Shown here one piece after another: positions 1-11,961 of a stretch of 64,000 nt of DNA. This DNA is from Gossypium raimondii (Eukaryota; Streptophyta; Magnoliopsida; Malvales; Malvaceae). How positions within the stretch are numbered: the first letter of the stretch is position 1; every line of letters begins with the position of its first letter. The stretch is taken from positions 55,030,094 through 55,094,093 of the forward strand of contig NC_068576.1 in assembly GCF_025698545.1 (NCBI RefSeq), written 5' to 3'. A program made the translations under genes and the position numbers. The notes beneath the pieces are model-generated. The model saw nothing but the letters and a program-made list of their open reading frames with translations. It searched no databases and was not told the DNA's origin.

Positions 1-148
1 GATATTTTCCGGTTTAATTTGATGACCAATTCAAGTTTTTCTCGACCGGGTATTTCATTCACTTGACAATGACTCCATCCTTACAAAAATATAACAATGT
101 TAAGCCACCTACATTGAGACATCCCCAGTTCAAACTTGTCATTACATG

Positions 149-698
149 TTAGAAGCCAATTTGACGCCGAATTTTCAGTCTCATCAATTCCCTTTGGGAC
201 TTCCAATCCTCAACATGCTCTGATGCATGACAATGTATCGTCCAAAACTCACAGGGCGCCACTGAATCACAAACATAACAGTAACACTGCAATGAATACA
301 CCCACAACTATTTCATCAAATGCCAATGCTCAGACCATATAACAAACAAAGCTAAAGTAAAAGAGTGTTTTTATAGTACATACCAGGTAACAGTGCTTCT
401 CATGAGGTGTTTTATCAAAGGGAAATCGCAGACAAAGATGCCTTGAATGTGGATAATCTCTACAAGCAACCTATATTCAACTCAAAATTTTGTTATTAAC
501 GTTATCACAAATTTAAACAACAACGTAATATCCATATAAACAAAAGGAATAAAGACAAACCTTGCCCTTCTCAGCGACGACAGTGAGATCATCATCATCA
601 TCATCATCATCATGGGCGTCCTGGATGGTGAAGGAGAGCTTGGCAATGTTCATCGAATCAAAAGGGTTAAAATCAAGAATAAAACAATCCTCCATCAT
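149..698 (-). CDS. small cysteine-rich protein, RIN13 C-terminus-like
   Basis: Three exons on the minus strand (698-561, 470-384, 286-149) join in phase 0 with GT-AG borders to a 120-aa protein. Exon 1 gives an acidic N-terminus with a run of eight Asp after a His codon. Exon 2 carries CRDYPHSRHLCLRFPF. Exon 3 starts with a C-x2-C-x-C-x2-C cluster (CYLCYCYVC, across the exon 2/3 junction) and ends in a basic helix-like tail. The CRDYPH-RHLC block plus this Cys cluster is what I know from the C-terminal part of plant RPM1-interacting protein 13 (RIN13) and related uncharacterised proteins; it is probably metal-binding. The ATG at 698 is preceded by in-frame stops, so this is either a short family member or a 5' exon was missed. 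The biochemical role is unknown. Confidence 0.8.
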
Positions 699-944
699 GT
701 CAGTAAAGTACTCCCATCATCATCCTCCTGTTTACACCTAATGTTAGTTAGCATCCTATCTTTCTCAGGCGATGATGATATGACTATTACTTCCTTACCC
801 TCCATTGTTTCTTCCCTTCTGCTTCTTGTTGATGGCGTCGCCAATTATATTCGGTACTATATTAAAGAACCGTTGGTTTGCCGTAAATACACCTCGGGAA
901 ACGGAAAGGATACCGTTTTGAGTTTCTTATTTTTATTTTTCTGA

Positions 945-1140
945 AACTATTCATGCTCCTCTTTTTTAACCATAAAATTAGTTCAAGCTTAAACGGCAAA
1001 TGAACGTATCAAGGTCGGGCCGAAACAGGGCTTTCGCATTTCAGATAAATCCATGATGCGGCAATATAAAAGCCCAGTTACATATATACCTGTGGTGGCC
1101 TTGGGCCGAGACGCACGTTAGGTGTGTATATATAAGATCA
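945..1140 (-). promoter_or_regulatory. probable promoter of the small Cys-rich gene, site II-like motifs
   Basis: Local GC rises here above the flanking AT-rich DNA. Two TGGGCY site II-type motifs are present (TGGGCC at 1102-1107 on plus; TGGGCT as the complement of 1071-1076), of the kind found in promoters of plant growth and housekeeping genes. TATA-like strings lie nearby. They sit about 370-410 bp upstream of the ATG at 698. The assignment is inferred from position. Confidence 0.35.
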
Positions 1141-4100
1141 TTATGCCATCAACTATAGGTGCTTTTTTTTTAAAAAATTTCAGAAACAATATAAAAAAAC
1201 TGGATATGTGACTTTTTAATTAATTTATTATTATAATACAAAATTTTTAATATTACTTTTGGAATGAAACTATAGACAATGAGTACTATAGGATTATTAT
1301 ATTGAAATGATATATTATATATGTCCTCAAACAAACAACCTTATCAAGAAGGCCCAGATGCCGGTCAGCGTCGCGAAAATGGTGGTGTCACCCTCACTTT
1401 ATCTCTTTTCTTCAACCCTAATTAAGTGGGCGTTTATGTATATTATATGTAACTGTAGTATATAATCACATATAATCTATCTATAATATATAAAAGTACG
1501 AGTCATCTTATTAAATTTATATTTTAAAATAAAATATTTTAAATATTTTAAAATTTATGATAATTATACATTTTAAAATAATTCTAATTTAATAGAAGTT
1601 GTGGTCACTATTATGTGTTTAAAAATAGTATAATTTAATTTAAAATGATTAGTTAGAAATTAGAATGTTGTGCTAATTTTAAAAATGATAAGCATGTGAT
1701 ATAAGAAAACAAGTTGTGATAATTATAATATAAATTATAATTTTTAGTTAAATTTTTTATGTAAATAAAAATTGTGCTAAATTTATTTATGTAAAATATG
1801 GTTATTACTTGAATATAATTCTAATCCTCTTAATTATCACTTAATTAATATATTAGATTTGATTATGCTAAACAACTATTGTTTTGAATAATGTTACTTT
1901 GTATTAATTACATAAGGTAAAACTATATTATAAATTAAATATGTTTAAAATGATTTAATTATGATTTAAAATTCTCTATTATAATATTTGAATTGAAAAT
2001 TTATAATATTTAAATTATATTCAATAATTCAAATAATAAATTTTACGTAATTACTACAATTAAAATTATAATGTTTAAAAACCAATTAATATTTAATGCG
2101 TAAAATCATATTCGAGGGTAATTTAATTTTTATTTAAAAACTAATAAAAATATGTGATGAATTTTAACCCAAATTGATTGCATTAATAAAACATTTAATT
2201 TACCACTCAAGTAAAATTTTATTTTGATATTTTTATACATTTCAATTTTTATTATACACACTTTATTACCTTATCAATTCTACTTATATCTAAACTATTA
2301 ATAAAATCCACACCAATTAAGTTAATAAAACCTTAAATTTACCACTCAAGCAAAATTTTATTTTGAAATTTTTATACATTTTTTAATATGCACAATTTGT
2401 TATCTCTGCCATTGTATATGTATATTAATAATATTGTTACTGAAATCATGACAAATATTTGTAGTGCATTTAGTATTATTTTTCTAATGTATTTGTGTTT
2501 AAATGCCAATTTACCCATAATTTAATCTAATTTTTAATTTAATATCATACATATTTTATATGTTATTATAATTAATTTTAAATATATATGTATATTTTAA
2601 ATCTATAATTTCCATATACAAGTATGATAGGAATTTTAGTATAAATGAATGCAACTACTTTAGCATTTGGTGTCATGTTCTCATCCAGTTTACAAGGCCA
2701 ATTTGATATACATTGTGAATATTAGAATAATGTTGTCATTAATAATAACATTATTTGTATTTACTTTTAAAATTAATGAAATATCATTCATCTAATTAAA
2801 TATTAAAAGTATCAAAAGATGCCCTCATTAGTCCATAAATATTTTTTTCTTTAGTCTATTTATAATTTAATTTTCTGTATTATAAATTTTTAAAAAAGGT
2901 TAAAATTGCATTATATTTTTCTTCTTTTTAAAAAAGTTGGTGGGTTGAGTGTACGACTTTTACAATATAACATCATTTAAGTCCAACTAATGGGTAAATG
3001 ATATTCTGTCATTGGCTAGATGAAAAGTCAACGTAACCACGAGTTGTTTGTTTTTATGATAAATGACTTGATTATTATTTTATAATATTTGACTTTTCAT
3101 AAGTAAAAATATAATGATTATCATAAAATAAAATAAAATCATATCGGAAAAATGAATTTATCCCAAAAAGTAATCTCAAAACTCTATTGTTAAAAATAAT
3201 CTTCCATTTCTTAAACTAAAGACCCCTAAATGTGAACTTACATTTTGTTTCGCATTTCCTTTCACCCTTGGAAGGTCGTAGAGTTGGTGGGAGAGTTTGG
3301 TGAGGACAATAACGTGTTGACCAAAACAATTCGGCTACGTGTATTTGTAGCATATATATGGTCATGGTGACATATTTTTTGTCCATAAATTTATATAAGA
3401 CATGGAATCACGTTGATATTTTAGTTGAGATGTTGACAATAAACCAACATAATAAAAGGGTGGAATCACCATAATAATAAGAAATATTTTATTTTCAAGA
3501 AGTAAATATAAATTTCGAAAATATTAATATTTTTTAAATCGTAAAGTTTACATTAAAAGAGGTCAGATCATGTTGGTTCTGGTCACCAATTGCAACTATT
3601 AGCAGTAGTTAGGTGAGATGTTATGTCCTTCCACCTTTTGTTCTTTCTTAATAACATGGGTGAGATGTCAATGCTAATCCCTCTATGAATTAATAAAAAT
3701 GTATATTCTTTTGTATTATTTGAATTTGTTTTTTTATTATTTAAATAATTTCAATTTTGAGTTTATTTTTTTATTATACCAACTTAAATAATTGTAAATC
3801 ATGTGAATTTTTATAATTGTATAGTGATTTGAATTTTTAACATGTAAGTCCTTGTTAATTATCATGTTCGAATTTACTATTCCATTTTTATTTAGGTATT
3901 TTAAATTCATATATAAAGTTAGCATATTCCTACCACGACAATAAAAAGTAGATATAAATATGATATAAGTTCATGTAATTTAATAATTATGCTTTTATAA
4001 CTAGAAGTTAATTTTTTTATTTTCAGATTTTAAAATATAAGTCCAACTGATAATACTATTAAAATTATTTTGTTAAATTCAAGTTCATCACAATGTCATT

Positions 4101-5400
4101 CTTTTAATTACATTACTATCAAGTGAGTATTTTTTTATTTAAAATGTCACACCAACAAATTTAACAATATTAATAGTTAAACTTGAATTTTAAAATTTGA
4201 AAAATAAGACTAAAATCCTGAATTTATGAAAACACAAAGCGTAATATAAAATTGCACCAAAAAATCTAAAGTGGGGCAGCTTTCATTAATAATAATTATT
4301 ATATTTTATTGCCTTACAAAATAATTATAAGAAAAGTAGGATTAATAATATGTACTTATTTCAAACAAAATTGAAAAACTCAGGGCTTTAATTTGAAGGT
4401 TGTCTCAGCATATAACTAAAACATTAATTTAAATATTACAATTTCATTTCTTTTGGTTGCTTTCTCATTTTACAAGTTTGGACAGCAACTTGGCATCAAA
4501 CAATAGTTTAACTTCATTAATTAACTAAACTAACACTAATCTCACTTCATCCCTTTGCAGGCCATATAGTTTATGGGTCACTTTGTTTTAAACCAATTTA
4601 TATACCTTCTACTATTAAATAATTTATTTAAGTTTTTTATTATTAAAAATATTAAATAAAGTCGGATTTCGATAAACTTAATATTTACTATTTAAAAATA
4701 TTAATATTTTGAAAGTTTTTTTCGATGATTATATAAATAAAATATTTTTTAGAAATTAAACTACTAATAAAATAAAATAAAACTTTTATGTCACTTTTAA
4801 AGAATAAAGGTTAACTTTGATTATATAAAATCTTACTTTGCAAATACTTTCACCTTTTGTCCTAACTCTCAACAAAAGATAACACTTTTGCCGAAGGAGA
4901 ATGTGTTCCATTGGTAAAAATATTGTAGAAGTCGAATTATTTTTGGTTTTTTTTACTTTAAAAATGGGTAAATTAATTGTTGTATTTTATATTAAAGAGC
5001 AAATTAGTTATTCTGTTAAAAATTCCATCTATTTTTACTGTTAAAAATTAGTCATTGTACAACAGCATGAGATAAACGTGACACATCACGTGTTACTGTC
5101 TAGTTATTTCGTCAACCACATCAATTTTTAACCGTATAAACGAATGAAATTTTTATCTTTGCTTTTTGATCTAATGTACTAGAAATAATTTACCTATTTT
5201 TTGAATAAAGGGAGACAAAATGTAATCTAGTTCTTCGTACGAAAACCTCCAAAATAATTTTATCACTTTCGATGCTTTTGACAATCTTATCATACATATA
5301 GTCAAATAAAAAATAAATTTACTAAAATTTTGATTAAAATAAATCACATTAAATTATTAAACAAATTTAATGGAAAAGATTAATTTCAAAACAGAAAATC
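1141..5400. other. AT-rich intergenic spacer
   Basis: No supported gene in 4.3 kb. The sequence is very AT-rich with short A/T runs and no long open frame. The only internal structure I could support is a pair of related segments near 2183-2405, listed separately. Confidence 0.7.
2183..2405. repeat. diverged direct duplication, two copies about 140 bp apart
   Basis: Copies at about 2183-2265 and 2321-2405 share the core TTTACCACTCAAG followed by AAAATTTTATTTTGA and a TTTTTATACATTT stretch. This is a local duplication of roughly 80 bp. There is no coding content and the origin is not recognised. Confidence 0.5.
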
Positions 5401-5512
5401 TCAATTTAAAAAGTGCATTAATTTGAAAACGAAAACATATGAACTGCCATAAAAATTACTATAAACAGGAGTAAGTGATCTTTAAAATGGAGGAAAAATG
5501 GTGAGAGAGAGA

Positions 5513-5600
5513 GGTAGGTAAGTGGGGTCAGTATTTTATATGTGTGGAGAGGAAATTGGGTTCCATAACCAAAGCTGTTGAGCCGAAACATTATATATAA
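5513..5600 (+). promoter_or_regulatory. COMT promoter: AC element and TATA box
   Basis: GGTAGGT at 5513-5519 is the complement of ACCTACC, the AC-I element bound by MYB regulators of lignin and phenylpropanoid genes. TATATATAA at 5592-5600 is a good TATA box, about 90 bp upstream of the chosen ATG. Transcription would be expected to start near 5625-5632, just past an in-frame upstream ATG at 5623, which supports translation from 5689. Confidence 0.55.
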
Positions 5601-5688
5601 CACCACTTTTGTGTTATCAACCATGCCCATATCTTCTTTATTCTCTGCAATCTCTTCTTTTTGGAGTTTCATCACACCAGATATTACA

Positions 5689-7443
5689 ATGGGTTCAATC
5701 GGTGAAACTCAAATGACACCCACCCAAGTCTCAGATGAGGAAGCCAACTCATTCGCTATGCAACTTGCCAGTGCATCAGTCCTCCCCATGGTCCTCAAAT
5801 CAGCCATTGAACTTGACTTGCTGGAGATCATGGCCAAAGCTGGTCCAGGTGCTTTCTTGTCCCCAAAAGAAGTGGCTTCCAAGCTCCCCACCACCAACCC
5901 TGATGCACCCGTCATGCTGGACCGTATCTTGCGTCTCCTGGCTAGCTACAACGTCCTCACTTGCTCCTTGCGTACCCTTCCTGATGGCAAAGTGGAAAGA
6001 CTATATGGCCTTGGCCCTGTCTGCAAATTCTTGACCAAGAACGAAGATGGTGTCACTCTTTCCGCCCTTAGTCTCATGAATCAAGACAAGGTCCTTATGG
6101 AGAGCTGGTATGCCTCAATTCTTCAAAACTTTAAGCTTAACTGGTTTATCTTTTCATTTATCTATGAGTTTGATTTTGATGAATTGATAACAACAACAAT
6201 CATTCATGATTATATGTAGTTTTTGCATAGTGTTCAAATATGAATATGCTCTGCTTGCTTGAAATGTCAGCCTTAACAGCTATTTTAGCTAACTCCCAAC
6301 GTTTGTTTAGATTTAAATCTAGAAATTGAAAACCAAGGCATTGTTAATAAATAGGAGAGAATATATATTTCAATCATGTTATGGAAAGTGGGTTGGTTCA
6401 ACCTCCATATGGAAAAAGTAGAATGATTGCGTTTATTTATTTATTTTTTGTCGTTATCTTGATCAGCTATGTCAAACTTTAATTTTTATAATATGTATTC
6501 AACATAAAAAAGTTGCAGTGCTGGATAATATTCAGGGGATCCGATTCTCTGTTTCACAATTTTCAGGGGAGGTACTAATTGAACCTTCATGCTGGACTGT
6601 TTCCAGGTACTACTTGAAAGATGCTGTGCTGGATGGTGGAATTCCATTCAACAAGGCCTATGGTATGACTGCATTTGAGTACCATGGCACTGATACTAGA
6701 TTCAACAAGGTTTTCAACAAGGGAATGTCTGATCACTCTACCATCACCATGAAGAAGATTCTCGATACATATGATGGTTTCCAAGGACTAAAAACATTGG
6801 TCGATGTTGGCGGTGGTACCGGTGCCACGCTTAGCATGATCGTCTCTAAGTACCCCACCATAAAAGGCATTAACTTTGATTTGCCTCATGTCATTGAGGA
6901 TGCTCCTAGCTGTCCCGGTATGCAATTATCCATTCTTCACAAATTGTAGGCAATATTGCATTGTTCCTGTTTATCATGTTTTTGCAATGGGATTGGCTGT
7001 AGGTGTGGAGCATGTTGGTGGAGACATGTTTGTAAGTGTACCAAAAGGAGATGCCATTTTCATGAAGGTATGCTCAGTGCCCCCACTAAGTTTTACCTAC
7101 CGCATTATGTTATGTTCTTGACATGTATGTGCTTATGCAGTGGATATGTCATGATTGGAGCGACGAACACTGCGCCAAGTTTTTGAAGAACTGCTATGAA
7201 GCTTTGCCAGACAACGGGAAAGTGATTGTTGCCGAATGCATTCTTCCTGATTACCCCGATCCTAGCCTTGCCACGAAGTTGGTTGTCCATATTGATTGCG
7301 TCATGTTGGCTCACAACCCTGGTGGGAAAGAGAGGACCGCAAAGGAATTCAAGGCACTAGCAACGGGTGCGGGATTTCAAGGCTTCCAAATCAAATGCTC
7401 CGCTTTTGGCACCAACATCATGGAGTTTCTCAAAAGTGTTTGA
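5689..7443 (+). CDS. COMT: caffeic acid 3-O-methyltransferase
   Basis: Four exons (5689-6107, 6607-6917, 7003-7067, 7141-7443) with GT-AG introns give 365 aa, the usual COMT length. The enzyme transfers methyl from S-adenosylmethionine to the 3/5-hydroxyl of caffeyl- and 5-hydroxyconiferyl-type lignin precursors in the cytosol. The N-terminal dimerisation domain spans roughly residues 20-120. The SAM-binding motif LVDVGGGTG is at 204-212. The catalytic base His269 (in WICHDWSD) and the flanking Glu297 and Glu329 fall at the same numbers as in alfalfa COMT. The start MGSIGETQ is the conserved N-terminus; an in-frame ATG at 5623 would add 22 residues but lies at or before the predicted transcription start. 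An AATAAA at 7531-7536 can serve as poly(A) signal. The gene is intact and converges on the dioxygenase gene downstream. Confidence 0.96.
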
Positions 7444-7632
7444 ATCTTACATGCTTTGGATTCTGAAGCTTGGTGATTGTTGTCTCAAAGGTGGATTTTC
7501 TGGAATTACATACTTTTTGTTTGACAGAAAACAATAAAGAACGAAATTTCATGGTTTTTACGTAGAAGAAATACCATACTATATCCACTACCTTACTGTA
7601 ACTATTAAACAAAGTTAAAAGGCATAAAGCCT

Positions 7633-7880
7633 CTACTTTGAGAATGATTCATGGAGAAGATGATTGTTTAAATACCCCTTTTCTTTGCTTCCATTTTCTT
7701 TCTGCAAAACTCGGGAAATCGTTGTCAAATCCTGACAGCTAAATCAGTATATAACTTCGTGAATCCAGCATCCAGTTCGCTTTGCAGTGGCAAATGTTGC
7801 CTGTAGGCAGAAAAGCTATCGGTAGCTGGCTCAGCTCGAATTATCTGGAACGTTTCAGGAACAGCAAGAACCTTTTTCAT
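7633..7880 (-). pseudogene. exon-like relic between COMT and DMR6, frame broken
   Basis: On the minus strand an ATG at 7880 opens 48 codons (beginning KKVLAVPETFQIIRAEPATD) to a TGA at 7727-7725. Past that stop a second frame opens into a Lys/Glu/Asn-rich, protein-like tail that ends in TAG at 7635-7633. The two frames are separated by an 11-bp stretch at 7717-7727 flanked by a GATT repeat; without it they would be continuous. The composition looks coding and is unlike the surrounding AT-rich DNA. I do not recognise the protein. It lies beyond the likely poly(A) signal of the dioxygenase gene (AATAAA on minus, near 7911-7921), so it is not clearly part of either neighbour. It could instead be a functional short exon or a chance reading. 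Confidence 0.4.
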
Positions 7881-8090
7881 GAAAGATAATATAAATCATC
7901 TGCATACAATCATTTTATTACAGATAATGTTGTGCTGTATGCTAGAATACAATAATAAAGATAAGTGCAATATCAGTACAAAACAATCCCATGCTACATA
8001 TGGATCATAAGTTACAGAGTAGGCTTGCTAAAATGGCTGCAATGATGGCCAGCAATATAGTTATGCTGCATTAAAAATGGCGTACTGCAA

Positions 8091-8122
8091 TGAATAATAA
8101 TAATAACAACAATAATAATAAT
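8091..8122. repeat. AAT-type microsatellite
   Basis: Imperfect trinucleotide run of AAT/AAC units in the expected 3' UTR of the minus-strand dioxygenase gene. Confidence 0.8.
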
Positions 8123-8233
8123 AGGGGCCGTCTAGTGATTCTGCAATAATATACAGGCATTCAGGTAAAACCGACAAGTCTATGGAAACAATAGAAGTCA
8201 AGCATCTGAAGCGGGCGGGGACGAAAGCCGATA

Positions 8234-11200
8234 TTAGTTTTTGAAAAGTTCCAAACAATGTTCTTGGTCCAAGTTCCTGCTCCAAAACTTACTGTAGTAC
8301 TCTGCATAAGTAAAATCCCTGTATACAGCTTCACATCCGTCCTCGGTGAGAGGCTTTGCGGGGCTGATCAAGGCACGGTCAAACGGGCAGAGGAAAGAAG
8401 CAACTGACATCCTTTCCTTATTGGCATTCACGACCGCTCGATGCCACACGCTCTTGTACCTCCCATTACTCAATGCCTGCAACCATTCATACATGTCACA
8501 CTTGACCATACTTAGCTACCTTTGAAAGTGGAATATTAGGTTTACCTGTAATTGATCACCGATGTTAATAACAAAAGCATCCGGTTGAGGATTAACGGCG
8601 AGCCATTTGCCGTCTTTGAGTACTTGGAGTCCCGCAACTTGTAAGTCCTGAAGCAAAATTGTAAGAGCATTGGGGTCTGTATGTCCAGGCAATCCATAAG
8701 TCAGCTCTGGTTCGGGACATGGTGGGTAATAGTTGACAGCCATATGCTGGCCTTGCTCGCCAAGAACATTCTTAATGTAGTCTTTTTCCAAGCCCAAGCT
8801 CTGGGATATTAATTCTTGTAATCTATACCCAAGTTCTCGAACTTCTACACAGTAATTACTTACAATATCCCTAGAAAATTCAACAGGAAAAAGCCCATTT
8901 TGATATTAATTTCAGAACAAAATAGGGTCCATTGGAAACACAAGAAGAAAATTCAAAAAGAGAAAAGAGATCAAGTGGGCAGATAAAAGTGATCTGATTG
9001 GGGAAGTGTTTAACCAATAATAATGCAATAATAAAAACACCATAAAAAGGCCCTTTCGAAAACGATGTATAACAACAATAGAAGGGAAAAAGAAATATGC
9101 AGATGCAGATAAAAAGATGATGATACCAAATATACGTTTGGATGATGGCAGTCTGAAAAGTTGGATTCGAATAAAAAAAAAGATGCACTGCATGGAGTAT
9201 ATAAAAAAAAAAGTTCATTAGGACTTCTATTCACCCCCACAAAAGCAATTGTCAAATGTCAACTTCATCATCAACATCACCATTATCACCGCCGAGTGTT
9301 ACCACTAATTAAAAATCTTCTTATCATAAGCCATACGGACTCGGTCTCCACAGTTAGTTTCATGGTTCTATTCTCAGGTTTTGTTGCCATCATCACCGTA
9401 GATCGTTTATTGTTCCGCTAATGGAGCTTGACAGTGAAGGGTTAAGAAAGACCTGATTGAATCACTGTCTGAGCTGATAGATCTAACCAGATAAGGCAAT
9501 TGGCCCACTCTCCACCCAATTATATACGATGAGACCGATAATACTCGGTGTTCATTCGATTTTGGCTTAAGGTAACCATAAATTCGGGCATCAACATCCA
9601 GCTCGAGTTGTACACTCTTTAATGCTAAATTTGTTACTTTTCACTATCAAAAGAACAACTTTTTCTCTTTATTACGTGTATGTGTTATGGAAGAAGATAT
9701 TTTTATAATATTTTGTCATGAATCTAAAAATAACATTTGCTTTTGGACCAAAAGTATAGATACGTGATCAATTAAGGTAAAATTACCATTAAGAGTTCGT
9801 ATTTTACCCCTCTACTCAAAACACAAATTTTTCTGTTATTATCTCAATGGAGTTTTTAAAAAATCAAAAACCTGAAGATCAACTGGTAAAGTGATTTTAC
9901 TGTGATTTTCCGACAGGTATTTTGGTTGTTCTCCGGACAACAGCCTGAAACTCCATGCAACCAAATCTGAAAATCTGACATCTTTCATCCGTAGTTTTTA
10001 AGTCTTTTGTCAACAAACATGAATTACGCGTGCTCTAACTCTTCCAATTCCTGAAGAGGCACCTTATTTAACCTTTTCCGAATACGAAAACTTTTGATGT
10101 CTAATTAAATAAATATTATTTCGTTCATCCAAAATCGGAATATTCCCATTTACTTTTTACTCGTAATATAGTACATTTTTTTCTATTTTCAGTGATAGAT
10201 TTGAATCTTTCTTCATGTCGTCGCCTTTACCAACCAATAGCAACGCAACTTTCTTTTTAGCGTTAATAAGTTTTGCTTTATTGGTGATGGAATAAGCAAC
10301 AAATACATACCAAAACTCATCCATCCATGGGAGGCCAATCTAAAACAACCCTTAGATCATCATGTTTATGTAATGTTTATTGCAGTGGTCACAATACACC
10401 ACCACCTACAAACTCCTAGGGAAACCACGTGACCACATGTCCAAGTGCACACCATATATAGATTACAAGAAGGGGACCAATAGCGGGAAAATTCAAGAGA
10501 GGGGACTTGACTTTTCCTTTGATATGTAGTATACTTTATGACTTGGTTAATTAGCAAAAGGAAGAACACTAAAATTCCACCTTTAAGTTCACCTTAAAAA
10601 GTACTAAAATTTATCTAGTAGGGACAAAGGAAAAAAAAAATCATTTGAGTAATGATCTATCGAATAAAAAATTAATTATACAGTATTAAAGTATCAGAAC
10701 ATTCAGAAGATCTTATTTAAATTTAAAAAATTTAAAAGAATAACTTATTAGTCATATGCTGAAATCAAGTAAGAGAAAATTATACGACTCGTGCACTATT
10801 TTGTTAACCTGTGATTCCATGCATAATGCCAAAGACATTATTTTAAAGATGTTAGGTTGTTACTCCTTCGAAGAAAAATGAATAATGCATTTAGTACTCA
10901 ACTTATAGTTGAATCATATCATTAGAACATGCATGACAGATACAATGGAAATGACAAATGGGCCTAACTAGAGCATCGATTTTCAATACTTTATAGCCAT
11001 TGTTCAAAGAGAAAAAAGGTGAGGCAAAACCATTATATGCGAGGAAGAAGAAGATGAAGGACTTACTTGAAAGGAGGAGGATTTGAAGGCCACTCAGGGA
11101 CATATTTGTGAAGAGGGTAGCAGTGTAATCTTAGATAATCTCTCCAGTTATGAACCTTCTCTTTATTCACATTAAAACTAGTGGAAAGTCTCATTGTTTT

Positions 11201-11602
11201 AGAAGGGTCATCGGAGTAAAGCTTCAGTTTCTCCTCTAATGGCAACTCAAAGAAATCATGTGCTACTTGCAACATTTTTTCAACTGTTTCTTTGGAAACT
11301 CCGTGATTAATTACCTGGAAAAATGGATAATACGATCGATGATTACAAAAAACTAAAAAGGGAAAAAGACAGAGGCGATGATATTGAGAAAATTAATTTC
11401 ATACCTGAAAAAATCCATAACGCATGCAAGCATGACAAATTTGTTGAATAATATGGGTTCTGTCCTCACACCCTAAATCGATAACAGGAACGTCTTCACA
11501 TTCGGAGACTTCGGATAAACGGGGACGCTCCGATTCCGGTCTGACGTAATTTGCCGGTAAGTTAGAATATCGGATTCCAGAGGAAAGTACCTTTGTATCC
11601 AT
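8234..11602 (-). CDS. DMR6: DMR6-type 2-oxoglutarate/Fe(II) dioxygenase
   Basis: Four exons on minus (11602-11405, 11314-11067, 8870-8546, 8476-8234) give 337 aa; Arabidopsis DMR6 is about the same length. The family hydroxylates salicylic acid (S5H activity) and thereby dampens immunity; loss of DMR6 gives resistance to downy mildew. Fe(II) ligands His212, Asp214 (GLPGHTDPNALT) and His269 (SVWHRAV), and the 2-oxoglutarate-binding Arg279-x-Ser281, are all in place at Arabidopsis numbering. The stretches NWRDYLRLHCYP and GEQGQHMAVNYYPPCPEPEL match DMR6 closely. Intron 2 is unusually long (8871-11066, 2.2 kb). MDTKVLSSG matches the family N-terminus; an in-frame ATG at 11704 would add 34 residues. 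A TATA-like TATAAATA lies at 11746-11739. I call DMR6 rather than the DLO paralogues on overall similarity recalled from memory. Confidence 0.94.
8871..11066 (-). other. long second intron of the DMR6-type gene
   Basis: 2.2 kb between exons 2 and 3, with donor GTAAGT and acceptor TTTTCTAG. It holds only short non-coding open frames. I see no clear transposon termini, so the cause of its length is unresolved. Confidence 0.8.
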
Positions 11603-11961
11603 ATCCCAAATCGGAATCCCCAAAAGGAAATACAAGAGAAGAGGGGCGACGGTGGAGACGAGGGAGTGTTGAGAGCAATATTTACTTATTTCATTCAAGT
11701 TCATTGAAATGAATTGAGTACCCCATTTTCAAGCCTTTTATTTATAGACCGTGGTGCAGGTGGCTCCATTCAAATGCTTCTTATTCTAATATTTAGAAAT
11801 ATCTGATTTTATTCATTAATCTCATATTTTTATTAATATTGGTTAAAGTAATAAATTAAATATTTAAAAAATAAAAATAATAATTTAGTGGTAGAGATAT
11901 TTGTAAGTCGACATCCAAATGAAAATAAAAATTTATGTCCTAATATTACCAAAAAAATAAA

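Noticed and set aside
5578-5688. In-frame N-terminal extension of COMT, including an ATG at 5623
   Set aside because: The TATA box at 5592-5600 predicts transcription starting at or after 5623, and family members start at MGS-GETQ. The frame's first codon is TTG.
8880-9255. Overlapping minus-strand frames of 81-112 codons
   Set aside because: Phe/Leu-rich low-complexity translations within intron 2 of the DMR6-type gene; no domain.
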